From positions 1,996,501 to 2,060,500 of the forward strand of contig NZ_CABVGP010000002.1 of the NCBI RefSeq assembly GCF_902497555.1: a stretch of DNA of 64,000 nucleotides, written 5' to 3'. Source of the DNA: Amycolatopsis camponoti. Lineage in GTDB: Bacteria > Actinomycetota > Actinomycetes > Mycobacteriales > Pseudonocardiaceae. The notes beneath the pieces were generated by a model, which was given only the letters and a program-made list of their open reading frames with translations, was not told where the DNA came from and ran no database searches. Of this stretch, positions 50,382 to 58,059 are shown piece by piece. Positions within the stretch are counted from its first letter, which is position 1. Each line of letters begins with the position of its first letter. A program made the translations under genes and the position numbers.

Positions 50382-50424
50382 AGAACGGCCCCTGACCGGA
50401 TAACGCCTGGTCAGGGGCCGTTCT
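50382..50424 (-). terminator. 16-bp hairpin terminator downstream of the tRNA
   Basis: AGAACGGCCCCTGACC pairs perfectly with GGTCAGGGGCCGTTCT across an 11-nt loop. It begins 17 bp beyond the tRNA 3' end on the minus strand. There is no U tract, which is common for actinobacterial terminators. It could also stop plus-strand transcripts from the integrase remnant. Confidence 0.7.
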
Positions 50425-50441
50425 GTGCTGGTGAGCCACTG

Positions 50442-50515
50442 TGCCCCCGGTGAGATTCGAACTCACACTGGACGGGTTTTGAATCCGTTGCCTCTGCCAG
50501 TTGGGCTACGGGGGC
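50442..50515 (-). tRNA. tRNA with CAA anticodon (nominal Leu), short variable arm
   Basis: A 74-nt cloverleaf: acceptor GCCCCCG/CGGGGGC with discriminator A, T arm GTGAG-TTCGAAT-CTCAC, anticodon loop TTCAAAA giving CAA (reads UUG, Leu). Two features are odd. The variable region is only five bases (CCAGT), whereas bacterial tRNA-Leu normally has a long type-II arm. The anticodon stem has an A-C mismatch next to the loop. CCA is not encoded. It is flanked by an integrase remnant on its 3' side and by the pdtaR-like gene on its 5' side. The identity as a leucine acceptor is therefore nominal. Confidence 0.85.
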
Positions 50516-50625
50516 GTGACGCAGTTACTCTACGGGATCACCGGGCGCCGACAGCTACCGGGGCGGGGAGTGTCGCGCCCGCCACTACGTGGTGAACGCC
50601 ATCTCTGCTTCTGGATCGTTCCCGG

Positions 50626-50631
50626 TAGGCT
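50626..50631 (+). promoter_or_regulatory. -10 element of the ANTAR regulator gene
   Basis: TAGGCT, a TANNNT hexamer, lies in the gap between the tRNA and the regulator and would give a leader of about 50 nt containing the CAGGAGGA ribosome site. Confidence 0.4.
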
Positions 50632-50689
50632 TCAGGTTCGCGGGAAGCCGCGAAACCGACCGTCCCGCCGACACTTCAGGAGGACCCCG

Positions 50690-51304
50690 GTGACCGATCA
50701 GGCTACCGAGGCCAACGGTGCCGCCACCGTGCCGCAGCGTCGGGTGCTCGTCGCGGAAGACGAGGCGCTCATCCGGCTGGACCTCGTCGAAATGCTGCGC
50801 GAAGAGGGCTATGAGGTCGTCGGCGAGGCCGGGGATGGCGAACAGGCCATCTCCCTCGCCACCGATCTCAAGCCCGACCTCGTGATCCTCGACGTCAAGA
50901 TGCCCAAGCTGGACGGGATCGAGGCCGCGGCCAAGATCACCGGTGACCGGATCGCGCCCGTCGTCATCCTCACCGCCTTCAGCCAGCGTGATCTCGTCGA
51001 ACGCGCCCGGGATGCCGGCACCATGGCCTACCTCGTCAAGCCCTTCGCCAAGCGGGACCTCGTGCCCGCCATCGAGCTCGCCGTCAGCCGGTTCTCCGAG
51101 CTGCAGGCCCTCGAAGCCGAGGTCGCCGGGCTCACCGACCGGCTCGAGACGCGGAAGGTCATCGACCGCGCCAAGGGCCTGCTCATGAGCCGTCAAGGCC
51201 TCACCGAGCCCGACGCCTTCCGCTGGATCCAGCGCACCGCCATGGACCGCCGGACCACCATGAAGGCCGTCGCCGAGGCCGTTGTCGAGAGCATCGGAAC
51301 CTAG
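50690..51304 (+). CDS. pdtaR: ANTAR-domain response regulator (PdtaR type)
   Basis: A 204-residue two-domain regulator. The receiver domain has the acidic pocket in LVAEDEALIRLD, the phosphoacceptor Asp in LVILDVKMPKLDG, Thr in VVILTAFSQ and Lys in YLVKPFAKRDL. A coiled-coil linker (FSELQALEAEVAGLTDRLETRKVID) leads to the RNA-binding ANTAR domain (AKGLLMSRQGLTEPDAFRWIQRTAMDRRTTMKAVAEAV). Phosphorylation by a PdtaS-type kinase promotes ANTAR dimers that bind paired hairpins in target mRNAs and prevent termination. The kinase gene is not in this window. CAGGAGGA precedes GTG 50690. The neighbours liv and polA match the conserved actinobacterial order. Confidence 0.93.
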   Translation: MTDQATEANGAATVPQRRVLVAEDEALIRLDLVEMLREEGYEVVGEAGDGEQAISLATDLKPDLVILDVKMPKLDGIEAAAKITGDRIAPVVILTAFSQRDLVERARDAGTMAYLVKPFAKRDLVPAIELAVSRFSELQALEAEVAGLTDRLETRKVIDRAKGLLMSRQGLTEPDAFRWIQRTAMDRRTTMKAVAEAVVESIGT

Positions 51305-51337
51305 CCGGACCGACGGCCGGCGGGCAGAATCACCAGC

Positions 51338-51859
51338 GTGAAACTGCTGCCGGCCGTCGTCGCCCTCGCACTGCTGGCCGGGTGCGAAGCCGCCCCCAGC
51401 ACCCCCGCGCCGACGACCTACGAGCTGCCGCCGCGCCAGGTCCGGCCCGACGAGACCGCCCTCAAGGTGCCGCCCGCGAAGAACGGCGACACCGAGTTCA
51501 CCCTGATCGGCCTCGCCGCCGGCCTGCCCAGCATCACCGGGAGCCACGCCGAAATGCTCCCCAAGGGCCAGTACGTCCGGTTGCGGCTCGTCGTGACGAA
51601 CACCGGCACCTCGAGCGTCCTGTTCGAGCCGAAACGGCAGCTGCTCGTCGACGACCAGGGTGCCGCGCACCCGCCGGACGAGCAGGCCATGCTGATCAAG
51701 CGCCAGCCCGCCCAGTTCGACCTCGGGCACAGCGTGCGCGTCGAGTTCGACCTCTACTGGGACCTCCCCAAGGACCGGAAACCGGTCGCGCTCAGGGCGT
51801 TCGGCGGCCCCACCATCACCGACATGAAGAACGTCAACGGCACCGACATCAAGCTGTGA
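51338..51859 (+). CDS. Lipoprotein with DUF4352-like domain
   Basis: A 173-residue lipoprotein: signal peptide MKLLPAVVALALLAGC with lipobox LAGC, so it should be anchored outside the membrane through Cys16. After a Pro/Ala-rich linker comes a beta-sandwich-like DUF4352-type domain (FTLIGLAAGLPSIT, YVRLRLVVTNTGTSSVLFEPKRQLLVDDQGAAH, RVEFDLYWDLPKDRKPVALRAFGG), the type often linked to telokin-like proteins. GTG 51338 follows a -10-like CAGAAT by seven bases, with no Shine-Dalgarno. A strong terminator lies directly after its stop. No function is known. Confidence 0.8.
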   Translation: MKLLPAVVALALLAGCEAAPSTPAPTTYELPPRQVRPDETALKVPPAKNGDTEFTLIGLAAGLPSITGSHAEMLPKGQYVRLRLVVTNTGTSSVLFEPKRQLLVDDQGAAHPPDEQAMLIKRQPAQFDLGHSVRVEFDLYWDLPKDRKPVALRAFGGPTITDMKNVNGTDIKL

Positions 51860-51864
51860 AAAAA

Positions 51865-51892
51865 AGGGGCCCGGCACGAATGCCGGGCCCCT
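51865..51892. terminator. Bidirectional rho-independent terminator
   Basis: AGGGGCCCGGCA and TGCCGGGCCCCT form a 12-bp perfect stem with a CGAA tetraloop between the convergent lipoprotein and livF genes. Seven A bases at 51859-51865 give a U tract for minus-strand (liv operon) transcripts. Confidence 0.85.
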
Positions 51893-51906
51893 CACCAAAG
51901 AAACAC

Positions 51907-52620
51907 TCAGACGCCGAGGTCGCCACCGAGGTAGGCGGCCCGCACCTTCGGGTCGTTCAGCAGCTCGGCCCCGGGCGCGCTCTGGACCACGCGGCCCGTT
52001 TCGAGCACGTACGCCCGGTCCGACAGCTTCAGCGCCTGCTGGGCGTTCTGCTCCACCAGCAGCACCGTCGTCCCGCGCTTGTTGATCTCGCGGATGATGT
52101 CGAAGATCTGCGCGATCAGCATCGGCGCCAGGCCCATCGACGGCTCGTCGAGCAGCAGCACCTTCGGCTTCGTCATCAGCGCGCGGCCGATGGCGATCAT
52201 CTGCTGCTCGCCGCCCGACATCGTGCCGCCGAACTGGGTCTTCCGCTCCGCGAGCCGGGGGAACAGCTCGAAGACCTCTTCCAGGTCGGCGTCGAGGTCG
52301 TCCTTGCGGGTGTAGGCACCCATCAGGAGGTTCTCCTGCACCGTCATGCCGGGGAACACGCCCCGGCCTTCCGGTGACTGGCCGATCCCGAGCAGCACGC
52401 GCTTGTGCCCCGGGGTCTTCGAGATGTCCTGGCCGTTGAACAGGATCCGGCCGCTGGTGAGCGGCCGCAGCCCGGAGATCGTCTTGAGCGTCGTGGTCTT
52501 GCCGGCGCCGTTGGCCCCGATGAGGGAGACGATCTCACCCTCGTCGACCTGGATGCTCATGCCCTTCAGGGCCGCGATCTTGCCGTAGTGGACGTTGATG
52601 TCCTCGACCTCAAGAAGCAT
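51907..52620 (-). CDS. livF: Branched-chain amino-acid ABC importer ATPase LivF
   Basis: A 237-residue ATPase: Walker A GANGAGKTT, LGIGQSPEGRGVFPGMTVQENL (the LivF-specific EGRxVF), signature MSGGEQQMIAIGRAL, Walker B VLLLDEPSMGLAP and switch LLVEQNAQQAL. It pairs with LivG to drive uptake of branched-chain (or related hydrophobic) amino acids through LivHM. Its start overlaps the livG 3' end by 11 bp. It is the last gene of the operon and is followed by a strong terminator. Confidence 0.95.
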   Translation of the reverse strand: MLLEVEDINVHYGKIAALKGMSIQVDEGEIVSLIGANGAGKTTTLKTISGLRPLTSGRILFNGQDISKTPGHKRVLLGIGQSPEGRGVFPGMTVQENLLMGAYTRKDDLDADLEEVFELFPRLAERKTQFGGTMSGGEQQMIAIGRALMTKPKVLLLDEPSMGLAPMLIAQIFDIIREINKRGTTVLLVEQNAQQALKLSDRAYVLETGRVVQSAPGAELLNDPKVRAAYLGGDLGV

Positions 52621-53383
52621 CTTCGGACACCCCCAAGTACGCCTCGATCACCTTCTGGTTGTTCTGCACCTCGTGCGGCAGCCCTTCTGCGATCTTCTGG
52701 CCGAAGTCGAGCACCGCCAGCCGGTCGCTGATGTGCATGACCAGGCCCATGTCGTGCTCGATGAGCAGCACGGTGCGGCCGTCGTCCCGGATCTTGCGGA
52801 TCAGCGCCTGCAGGGCGTTCTTCTCCGCAGGGTTCATGCCCGCGGCCGGCTCGTCGAGCAGGAGCAGCTTCGGGTCGGTCGCCAGGGCACGCGCGATCTC
52901 CAGCCGGCGCTGGTCGCCGTAGGAGAGGTTCTTCGCGACGTTGTGCTCGACCCGGCCGATGCCGACGAAGTCGAGCAGCTCCCGGGCCCGCTCGCGGCCG
53001 TGCTTCTCTTCCTTGCGGTGCCACGGCAGGCCGAGCGTCGCTCCGATCGCGCCCGTCTTGTGGTGCGCGTCGACGCCCACCATGACGTTCTCCAGCGCCG
53101 TCATGTTGTGGAACAGCCGGATGTTCTGGAACGTCCGGGCGATGCCGCGCTTGGTGACCTTGAACCGCTTCATGCCGTCGATGCGGTCACCGTCGAAGCG
53201 GACTTCGCCCTCGGTCGGCTGGTAGACGCCGGTGACCACGTTGAACACCGTGGTCTTGCCGGCGCCGTTCGGCCCGATGAGGGCGAAGATCTCGCCCTCG
53301 TTGATGGTGAGGTTGACCTCGCGCAACGCCGTGACGCCGCCGAAGCGCATGGTCACGTTGTCGAATTCGAGCAGCGGGCTCAC
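52610..53383 (-). CDS. livG: Branched-chain amino-acid ABC importer ATPase LivG
   Basis: A 257-residue ATPase: Walker A GPNGAGKTT, Q-loop GIARTFQNIRLFHNMTALENV (the LivG hallmark), signature LSYGDQRRLEIARAL, Walker B LLLLDEPAAGMNP and LLIEHDMGLVMHISD. GTG 53383 overlaps the livM stop (GTGA), so the operon is translationally coupled from livM through livF. It forms the nucleotide-binding heterodimer with LivF. Confidence 0.95.
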   Translation of the reverse strand: MSPLLEFDNVTMRFGGVTALREVNLTINEGEIFALIGPNGAGKTTVFNVVTGVYQPTEGEVRFDGDRIDGMKRFKVTKRGIARTFQNIRLFHNMTALENVMVGVDAHHKTGAIGATLGLPWHRKEEKHGRERARELLDFVGIGRVEHNVAKNLSYGDQRRLEIARALATDPKLLLLDEPAAGMNPAEKNALQALIRKIRDDGRTVLLIEHDMGLVMHISDRLAVLDFGQKIAEGLPHEVQNNQKVIEAYLGVSEDAS

Positions 53384-54507
53384 TTCGTCACCTCCGCCGA
53401 AGCCTCGGAGTCGGGGCCGGCCACTTCCGCGCCCATGGCGCCCATGCCGCCGGTTCCTTCCCGTAGTTCGGCCTTGCGCTGCCGCGACGGCAGCAGGCCT
53501 TCGGGCCGCAGCGCCATCATCAGCACCAGCACGGCACCGAAGATGAGGACGCGGTAGTCGTTGAACTGGCGGAAGCGCTCCGGCAGCCACGCGATCACGA
53601 ACGCCCCGAGGATGACGCCGGGCAGGTTGCCGGAGCCACCGAGCACGACCGCGGCCAGGATGGTCGCGGACAGGATGAACGGGAAGTTGTTCGGCTCGAT
53701 GAACACGGCCTTGCTGGCGTAGATCGTGCCGGCGAAGCCACCGATCATGGCGCCGATGGCGAAGGCGAGGAGCTTGAACTTGAACGTCGGCACGCCCATC
53801 AGCTCGGCCGCGTCCTCGTCCTCGCGGATCGCCGCCCACGCCCGCCCGACCCGGCTCTTGGTGAGCCGCACCGAGAAGACGATGACGAGCGCGATCGCGA
53901 ACACCATCAGGTAGTAGTACGGCGCGGGGTCGAGGAAGAACTCCATGCCGAACAGCGGCTCGGGGTGCGGGACGTTCGTGATGCCGCGCGCGCCGCCGAT
54001 GCCGTCGGTGTTGTTCGCCGTGATCCGGACGATCTCACCGAAGCCCAGTGTCACGATGGCCAGGTAGTCGCCGCGTAGCCGGAGTGTCGGTGCGCCGAGG
54101 ATGACGCCCGACACCGAGGCCAGGAAGATGCCGATCAGCACCGTCGGCCAGAACGACCAGCCGTAGGTCGTGCCGATCGACGCCCACGTGTACGCGCCGA
54201 TCGCGAAGAACGCCACGTACCCGAGGTCGAGCATGCCCGCGTGGCCGACCACGATGTTGAGGCCGACGGCGAGCAGGATGTAGGTGCCGACCGGGAAGAT
54301 CAGGACGGTCGTCCAGTCCGAGTACGGCGACATGAACGAGCCGATCCACGGCGCCGGCAGGATCAGCACCAGGACGATCAGGGCGAGGTACACGCCGTAG
54401 CGCTGCCACGCGGGCGCGTCGGCCCACCAGTCGCGCATCCCGTCGACGGGGTGGAAACCCTTGCGCGCCGGGGTTTCGTTGTTGTCAGCCACTCCGTCGC
54501 CTTTCAT
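53380..54507 (-). CDS. livM: Branched-chain amino-acid ABC importer permease LivM
   Basis: A 375-residue permease with about ten membrane helices. Family signatures are VGLNIVVGHAGMLDLGYVAFFAIGAYTWA, LRLRGDYLAIVTLGFGEIVRI and the coupling loop VGRAWAAIREDEDAAELMGVP. A cytoplasmic N-terminal stretch of about 40 residues and a C-terminal tail (LREGTGGMGAMGAEVAGPDSEASAEV) exceed the usual LivM length. ATG 54507 overlaps the livH stop by four bases. It works with LivH as the membrane channel. Confidence 0.94.
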   Translation of the reverse strand: MKGDGVADNNETPARKGFHPVDGMRDWWADAPAWQRYGVYLALIVLVLILPAPWIGSFMSPYSDWTTVLIFPVGTYILLAVGLNIVVGHAGMLDLGYVAFFAIGAYTWASIGTTYGWSFWPTVLIGIFLASVSGVILGAPTLRLRGDYLAIVTLGFGEIVRITANNTDGIGGARGITNVPHPEPLFGMEFFLDPAPYYYLMVFAIALVIVFSVRLTKSRVGRAWAAIREDEDAAELMGVPTFKFKLLAFAIGAMIGGFAGTIYASKAVFIEPNNFPFILSATILAAVVLGGSGNLPGVILGAFVIAWLPERFRQFNDYRVLIFGAVLVLMMALRPEGLLPSRQRKAELREGTGGMGAMGAEVAGPDSEASAEVTK

Positions 54508-55475
54508 GCGCGTGCTCGCTGGAGGGATTCACCGAGGATGCCGGTGGGCCGGAGCATGAGCACGAGGACGAGGACCACGAACGCGGTGACGTCCTTCCAC
54601 TCGGAGCCGAGGAAGATGGAGCTCCAGTTCTCGACCAGGCCCAGGACGATGCCGCCCAGCAGGGCGCCGCGCAGGTTGCCGATGCCGCCGAGCACCGCCG
54701 CGGTGAACGCCTTGATGCCGAGCAGGAAGCCGACCCGGTAGTCCGTGTTCTCGTATTCCATGACGTAGAGCGCCGCGGCGACGCCGGCCATCGCGCCACC
54801 GAGCAGGAACGTGATCCGGACGATGCGGTCGATGCTGACGCCCATGAGGACGGCGGCTTCGGGGTCCTGCGCGGTGGCCCGGATGCCGCGGCCGATGCGC
54901 GTGCGGCTGACCAGCTGGTCGAGCACGACCATCACGACGACGGCGGCGATGATGACGAAGACGTGGTCGGTGCGCACGACGCCGTTGCCGATCCGGAACA
55001 GCTCGTCGTGCGGCACGAACCGGGGGGCGTTCTGCTGGACCTTGCCCGCCTTGTCCGACAGCGCGGGGATGATCGCGAGACCGAACAGCTCCTGCAGGAA
55101 CAGCGAGGCGCCGATCGCGGAGATCAGGGCGGCGAGCCGGGTGGCGCCCTTCTTGCGCAGCGGCCGGTAGGCCAGCTGCTCCAGCACGATGGCGGAGCCG
55201 CCGGACGTGATCGCGGAAGCCACCGCGATGAGCAGCAGGATGCCGATCATCCCGAACACGCCGACCGTGATCGGGGCGGTGCCACCGGCGATGGCGATGA
55301 GGATGAACAGGGACGTCATCGTCCCGATCATGAAGATTTCGGAGTGCGCGAAGTTGATCAGCCTCAGCACGCCGTAGACCATCGTGTAGCCGAGGGCGAT
55401 GAGGGCGTAGATGGAGCCGGCTACCAGGCCGCCGATGGTGCTGCCCAGAAACTGGCTCTGCAGATCTTGGAACAT
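54504..55475 (-). CDS. livH: Branched-chain amino-acid ABC importer permease LivH
   Basis: A 323-residue permease with about eight membrane helices. It begins with the typical GGLVAGSIYALIALGYTMVYGVLRLINFAHSEIFMIG and has the coupling loop TRIGRGIRATAQDPEAAVLMGVSIDRI and the terminal AVLGGIGNLRGALLGGIVLGLVE. It lies about 110 bp after livJ, with a long hairpin in the gap, and is coupled to livM by a four-base overlap. Together with LivM it forms the translocation path. Confidence 0.95.
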   Translation of the reverse strand: MFQDLQSQFLGSTIGGLVAGSIYALIALGYTMVYGVLRLINFAHSEIFMIGTMTSLFILIAIAGGTAPITVGVFGMIGILLLIAVASAITSGGSAIVLEQLAYRPLRKKGATRLAALISAIGASLFLQELFGLAIIPALSDKAGKVQQNAPRFVPHDELFRIGNGVVRTDHVFVIIAAVVVMVVLDQLVSRTRIGRGIRATAQDPEAAVLMGVSIDRIVRITFLLGGAMAGVAAALYVMEYENTDYRVGFLLGIKAFTAAVLGGIGNLRGALLGGIVLGLVENWSSIFLGSEWKDVTAFVVLVLVLMLRPTGILGESLQRARA

Positions 55476-55523
55476 GACGTAGTTGCCTTACCTGACGGGG
55501 CGAGGATGGTCGCCACATTGGCG

Positions 55524-55562
55524 GGGAGCGGGGGTGCTGTGGTTCACAGCGCCCCCGCTCCC
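55524..55562 (-). promoter_or_regulatory. Long hairpin between livJ and livH
   Basis: Two 18-base arms around a 3-base loop pair at all but one position (a C-A mismatch on the minus-strand RNA): GGGAGCGGGGG(C)GCTGTG against CACAGC(A)CCCCCGCTCCC. It begins 23 nt after the livJ stop. It probably acts as a partial terminator or 3' stabiliser that raises the binding-protein level above the permease level. Confidence 0.65.
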
Positions 55563-55584
55563 GTTAGGTGTTTCTACTGCTCCG

Positions 55585-56748
55585 TCAGCCGGTGATCTTG
55601 GCGGTGGTCGAGTCGCCGAGGTTCTTGATGACCCCGCCGACGACCTGGTAGACGTAGATCGCGTTCGTCTGCGGCTCGCCGTTCTCCTTGAACTTGACCT
55701 GCTTCGACGCGCCCTTGAAGTCTTCCGTCTTCAGGAAGTCGTTGATCTTCTCACCGGTGGTGTTGCCCGCCTTGACCGCGTTGATGATGGCGGTCGCCGC
55801 GTCGTAGCCCTCGGTGGCGTAGATCGCCGGGTCGACGTTGAACTTGGCCTTGTACTTGGTGGCGAACTCGTTGGTGGCACCCGCGTCCGGGATGTTGCAC
55901 GGGCAGCCGATGACCGCGCCGTCGGCCGCCGCGGCACCCGCACCCGAGACCAGCTGCGGGTCGAGCGAGCCGTCACCGGTGGCGAAGACGGCCTTCACGC
56001 CGCCGTCACGGAGCTGCTTGAGCAGCCGGCCGCCCTGGGCGTAGTAGCCACCGAAGGTGATGACGTCCGGGTTGGCCGCCTTGACCTTCTGCACCGTCGA
56101 CGAGTAGTCCGACGCGTCCTTGGCGAACTTGTCGCGCTCGGTCGTGATGCCCTTGTCCTTGAAGGTCTTCTCGAACGCGTCCGCGAGGCCGACGCTGTAC
56201 TCCTGGTCGTCCGAGAGGACGTACGCGTTCTTCGGCGACTTCGCCGTGATGAGGAAGTTCGCGATCGCGGGGCCCTGGTCGTTGTCGTTCGCGACGACGC
56301 GGTGCCAGTACTTCCAGCCGTTCGAGGCCAGGCCCGGGTTGGTCGCCGACGGCGACACGCTCGGGACCTTGCCCTGCTCGAGGACGCCGCCCACGGCCTT
56401 CGACTCACCCGAGAACGCCGGGCCGATCAGGGCGGTGATCTTGTCCGTCCCGATCGCGGTCTGCACCAGCGAGGTGGCCTGCTCCGGCTTGCCCTGGCTG
56501 TCGTAGTTCTTCAGCTCGAGCTTCACCTTGGGGTTCGTGGCGTTGTACTCGTCGATGGCGAGCTTCGCCCCGTTGTTGGGCGGGATCACGATCCCGGAGT
56601 TCTCCCCGGTCAGGTCGCCCATGAACCCGATCTTCAGCGTGCTGCTGTCACCGCTGCCCGACGAGCTGCTGCCGCCGGCACAGCCCGCCAGCGCCAGCGA
56701 CGTCGCCGCTGCGAGGGCGAGAACCCGTCCAAAACGCACTCCTGACAC
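55585..56748 (-). CDS. livJ: Branched-chain amino-acid ABC importer substrate-binding lipoprotein
   Basis: A 387-residue periplasmic-type binding lipoprotein. The signal peptide ends in lipobox LALAGC (Cys23), followed by a Ser/Gly linker. The type-I binding fold shows LKIGFMGDLTGENSGIVIPPNNGAKLAIDEYN, ITALIGPAFSGESKAVGGVLEQGKVPSVSPSATNPGL and YVLSDDQEYSVGLADAFEKTFKDKGI. It captures branched-chain or related amino acids for LivHMGF. GTG 56748 has GGGAGG six bases upstream. As first gene it is separated from livH by a hairpin, a common layout when the binding protein is needed in excess. Confidence 0.93.
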   Translation of the reverse strand: MSGVRFGRVLALAAATSLALAGCAGGSSSSGSGDSSTLKIGFMGDLTGENSGIVIPPNNGAKLAIDEYNATNPKVKLELKNYDSQGKPEQATSLVQTAIGTDKITALIGPAFSGESKAVGGVLEQGKVPSVSPSATNPGLASNGWKYWHRVVANDNDQGPAIANFLITAKSPKNAYVLSDDQEYSVGLADAFEKTFKDKGITTERDKFAKDASDYSSTVQKVKAANPDVITFGGYYAQGGRLLKQLRDGGVKAVFATGDGSLDPQLVSGAGAAAADGAVIGCPCNIPDAGATNEFATKYKAKFNVDPAIYATEGYDAATAIINAVKAGNTTGEKINDFLKTEDFKGASKQVKFKENGEPQTNAIYVYQVVGGVIKNLGDSTTAKITG

Positions 56749-57288
56749 CGACTACCTCCCATGACCAACCAGCCGCCGGTAGGCGTTGCCCCCGACACAG
56801 GGGCTAGGTTAGGGCAGGAAGATATCCCTCTCGCCCGTCATGTGCACAGGCGGCCTCACTACTCTGTGTCCACATCGTGACGATCGCAACCGACACGAAT
56901 TGCACGAAAAGCCGAACGACGTTTCGTTACAGCCCGCCGCTGGTCACGTAGCGATACTAAGTATCGGGGCCCGTTATGCGAATGGGTGACGGCCGTGTTT
57001 CCACGGTATGTCATCGTCCATTTCGCCGGGCGGTGCGTGGCCGGTTTCCCGGCTTTCCGCTGTTCACCCTGGCGGGGGCCCCGCGCGGCGGGCACCGCCG
57101 CAGGGATGCACCTTACGTCCGGTTCGGGCGGCCGAACGGACCACCCCCGGTCACCGGGAACCTCAGGTCTGCCCGAAGGGGCACCCGGCCGTCACAACCA
57201 CCGGTTGTCGTGGACGCCGGAACGGCTGTTGGACCCGCACCCGTCCCCGGCGGTTCGCTGGAGGCAGCCGAGAGACAGGGAGAGACGG
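56749..57288. other. 540-bp intergenic region between the divergent liv operon and hydrolase
   Basis: This region should hold the livJ promoter (near 56750-56860) and the hydrolase promoter. The part 56860-57000 is AT-richer than average and includes a 15-bp palindrome. Longer plus-strand frames reach back to about 56986, but without a ribosome site or conserved residues, so I do not call a gene. Confidence 0.4.
56952..56966. promoter_or_regulatory. 15-bp perfect palindrome, operator candidate
   Basis: CGATACTAAGTATCG has 7-bp arms around a single A, 204 bp upstream of livJ and 322 bp upstream of the hydrolase. Its symmetry and AT-rich setting suggest a regulator site; which regulator is unknown. 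Confidence 0.4.
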
Positions 57289-58059
57289 ATGCGGGAAGTG
57301 GTCGAGGGGGTCGCGGCGGGCGTGCCGTTCGTGGCGCTGGCGCCGGCGGACCCGGGAGCGACGGCGGCGCTGGTGGCGGGCTGGCACCTGATGGAGGTGC
57401 CCGCGAGCGAGCAGGCCTTCGCCGAAGCGGTGCCGATGAGCGGCCTGCAGGCGTGGCGGGTGTACTTCGGCCTGCCGCTGACCGGGGCCCGGCTGCCCGA
57501 GGGCGGTCCGGCGGAGCTGTTCCGGCGGGCGAGCGAGGACGCGGTGCTCAACGTCTTCGAGCCGGTCACCGAGCAGGCGGTGGCGGAGTTCCCCGCGGCG
57601 CTGGCCGAGCTGCGGGACCGGCTCCCGGGCGCGGACGGCCCGCTCGGCGTCTTCGGCGGCTCGGCGGGCTCGCTGGTCGCGCTGGAGGTGCTCGCCCGCG
57701 GGGACGTCGCCGTCGAGGCCGCCGCGGTGGTCAGCCCGGTCGCGCGGCTGGGCCCGGTGATCGGGCGCAACGAGCGGCTCTTCGACGTCACCTACCCGTG
57801 GTCCCCGCGGTCGCGGGCCGTCGCCGACCACTACGACTTCGTGCGCCGGGCCGGGGAGCTGACCGCGCCGCTGCTGCTGGTCGCCGGGGCCGAGGACGAC
57901 AGCGCCGTGCGCGAACCGGCGCGAGCCCTGCGCGAGGAGCTGGGGACCGAGCTGGTGACGGTCGAAGGAATGGGGCACGAGTTCGCTCCGGGGAGCCCGG
58001 AAGCGAAGCACGTCGACGCGGCGTTCAGCGAGTGGTTCGCGCGGCGGTTGCGAGCCTGA
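57289..58059 (+). CDS. Alpha/beta hydrolase family protein
   Basis: A 256-residue alpha/beta-hydrolase. The nucleophile elbow is VFGGSAGSLVAL (Ser about residue 124), the acid is in GAEDDS and the His in GMGHEF, so the triad is complete. The layout resembles small dienelactone-hydrolase or acyl-peptidase-like esterases. GGGAGAGA precedes ATG 57289. Its 3' end overlaps the convergent LysR gene by 35 bp, so transcription of the two may interfere. No signal peptide is present. The substrate is unknown. Confidence 0.8.
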   Translation: MREVVEGVAAGVPFVALAPADPGATAALVAGWHLMEVPASEQAFAEAVPMSGLQAWRVYFGLPLTGARLPEGGPAELFRRASEDAVLNVFEPVTEQAVAEFPAALAELRDRLPGADGPLGVFGGSAGSLVALEVLARGDVAVEAAAVVSPVARLGPVIGRNERLFDVTYPWSPRSRAVADHYDFVRRAGELTAPLLLVAGAEDDSAVREPARALREELGTELVTVEGMGHEFAPGSPEAKHVDAAFSEWFARRLRA

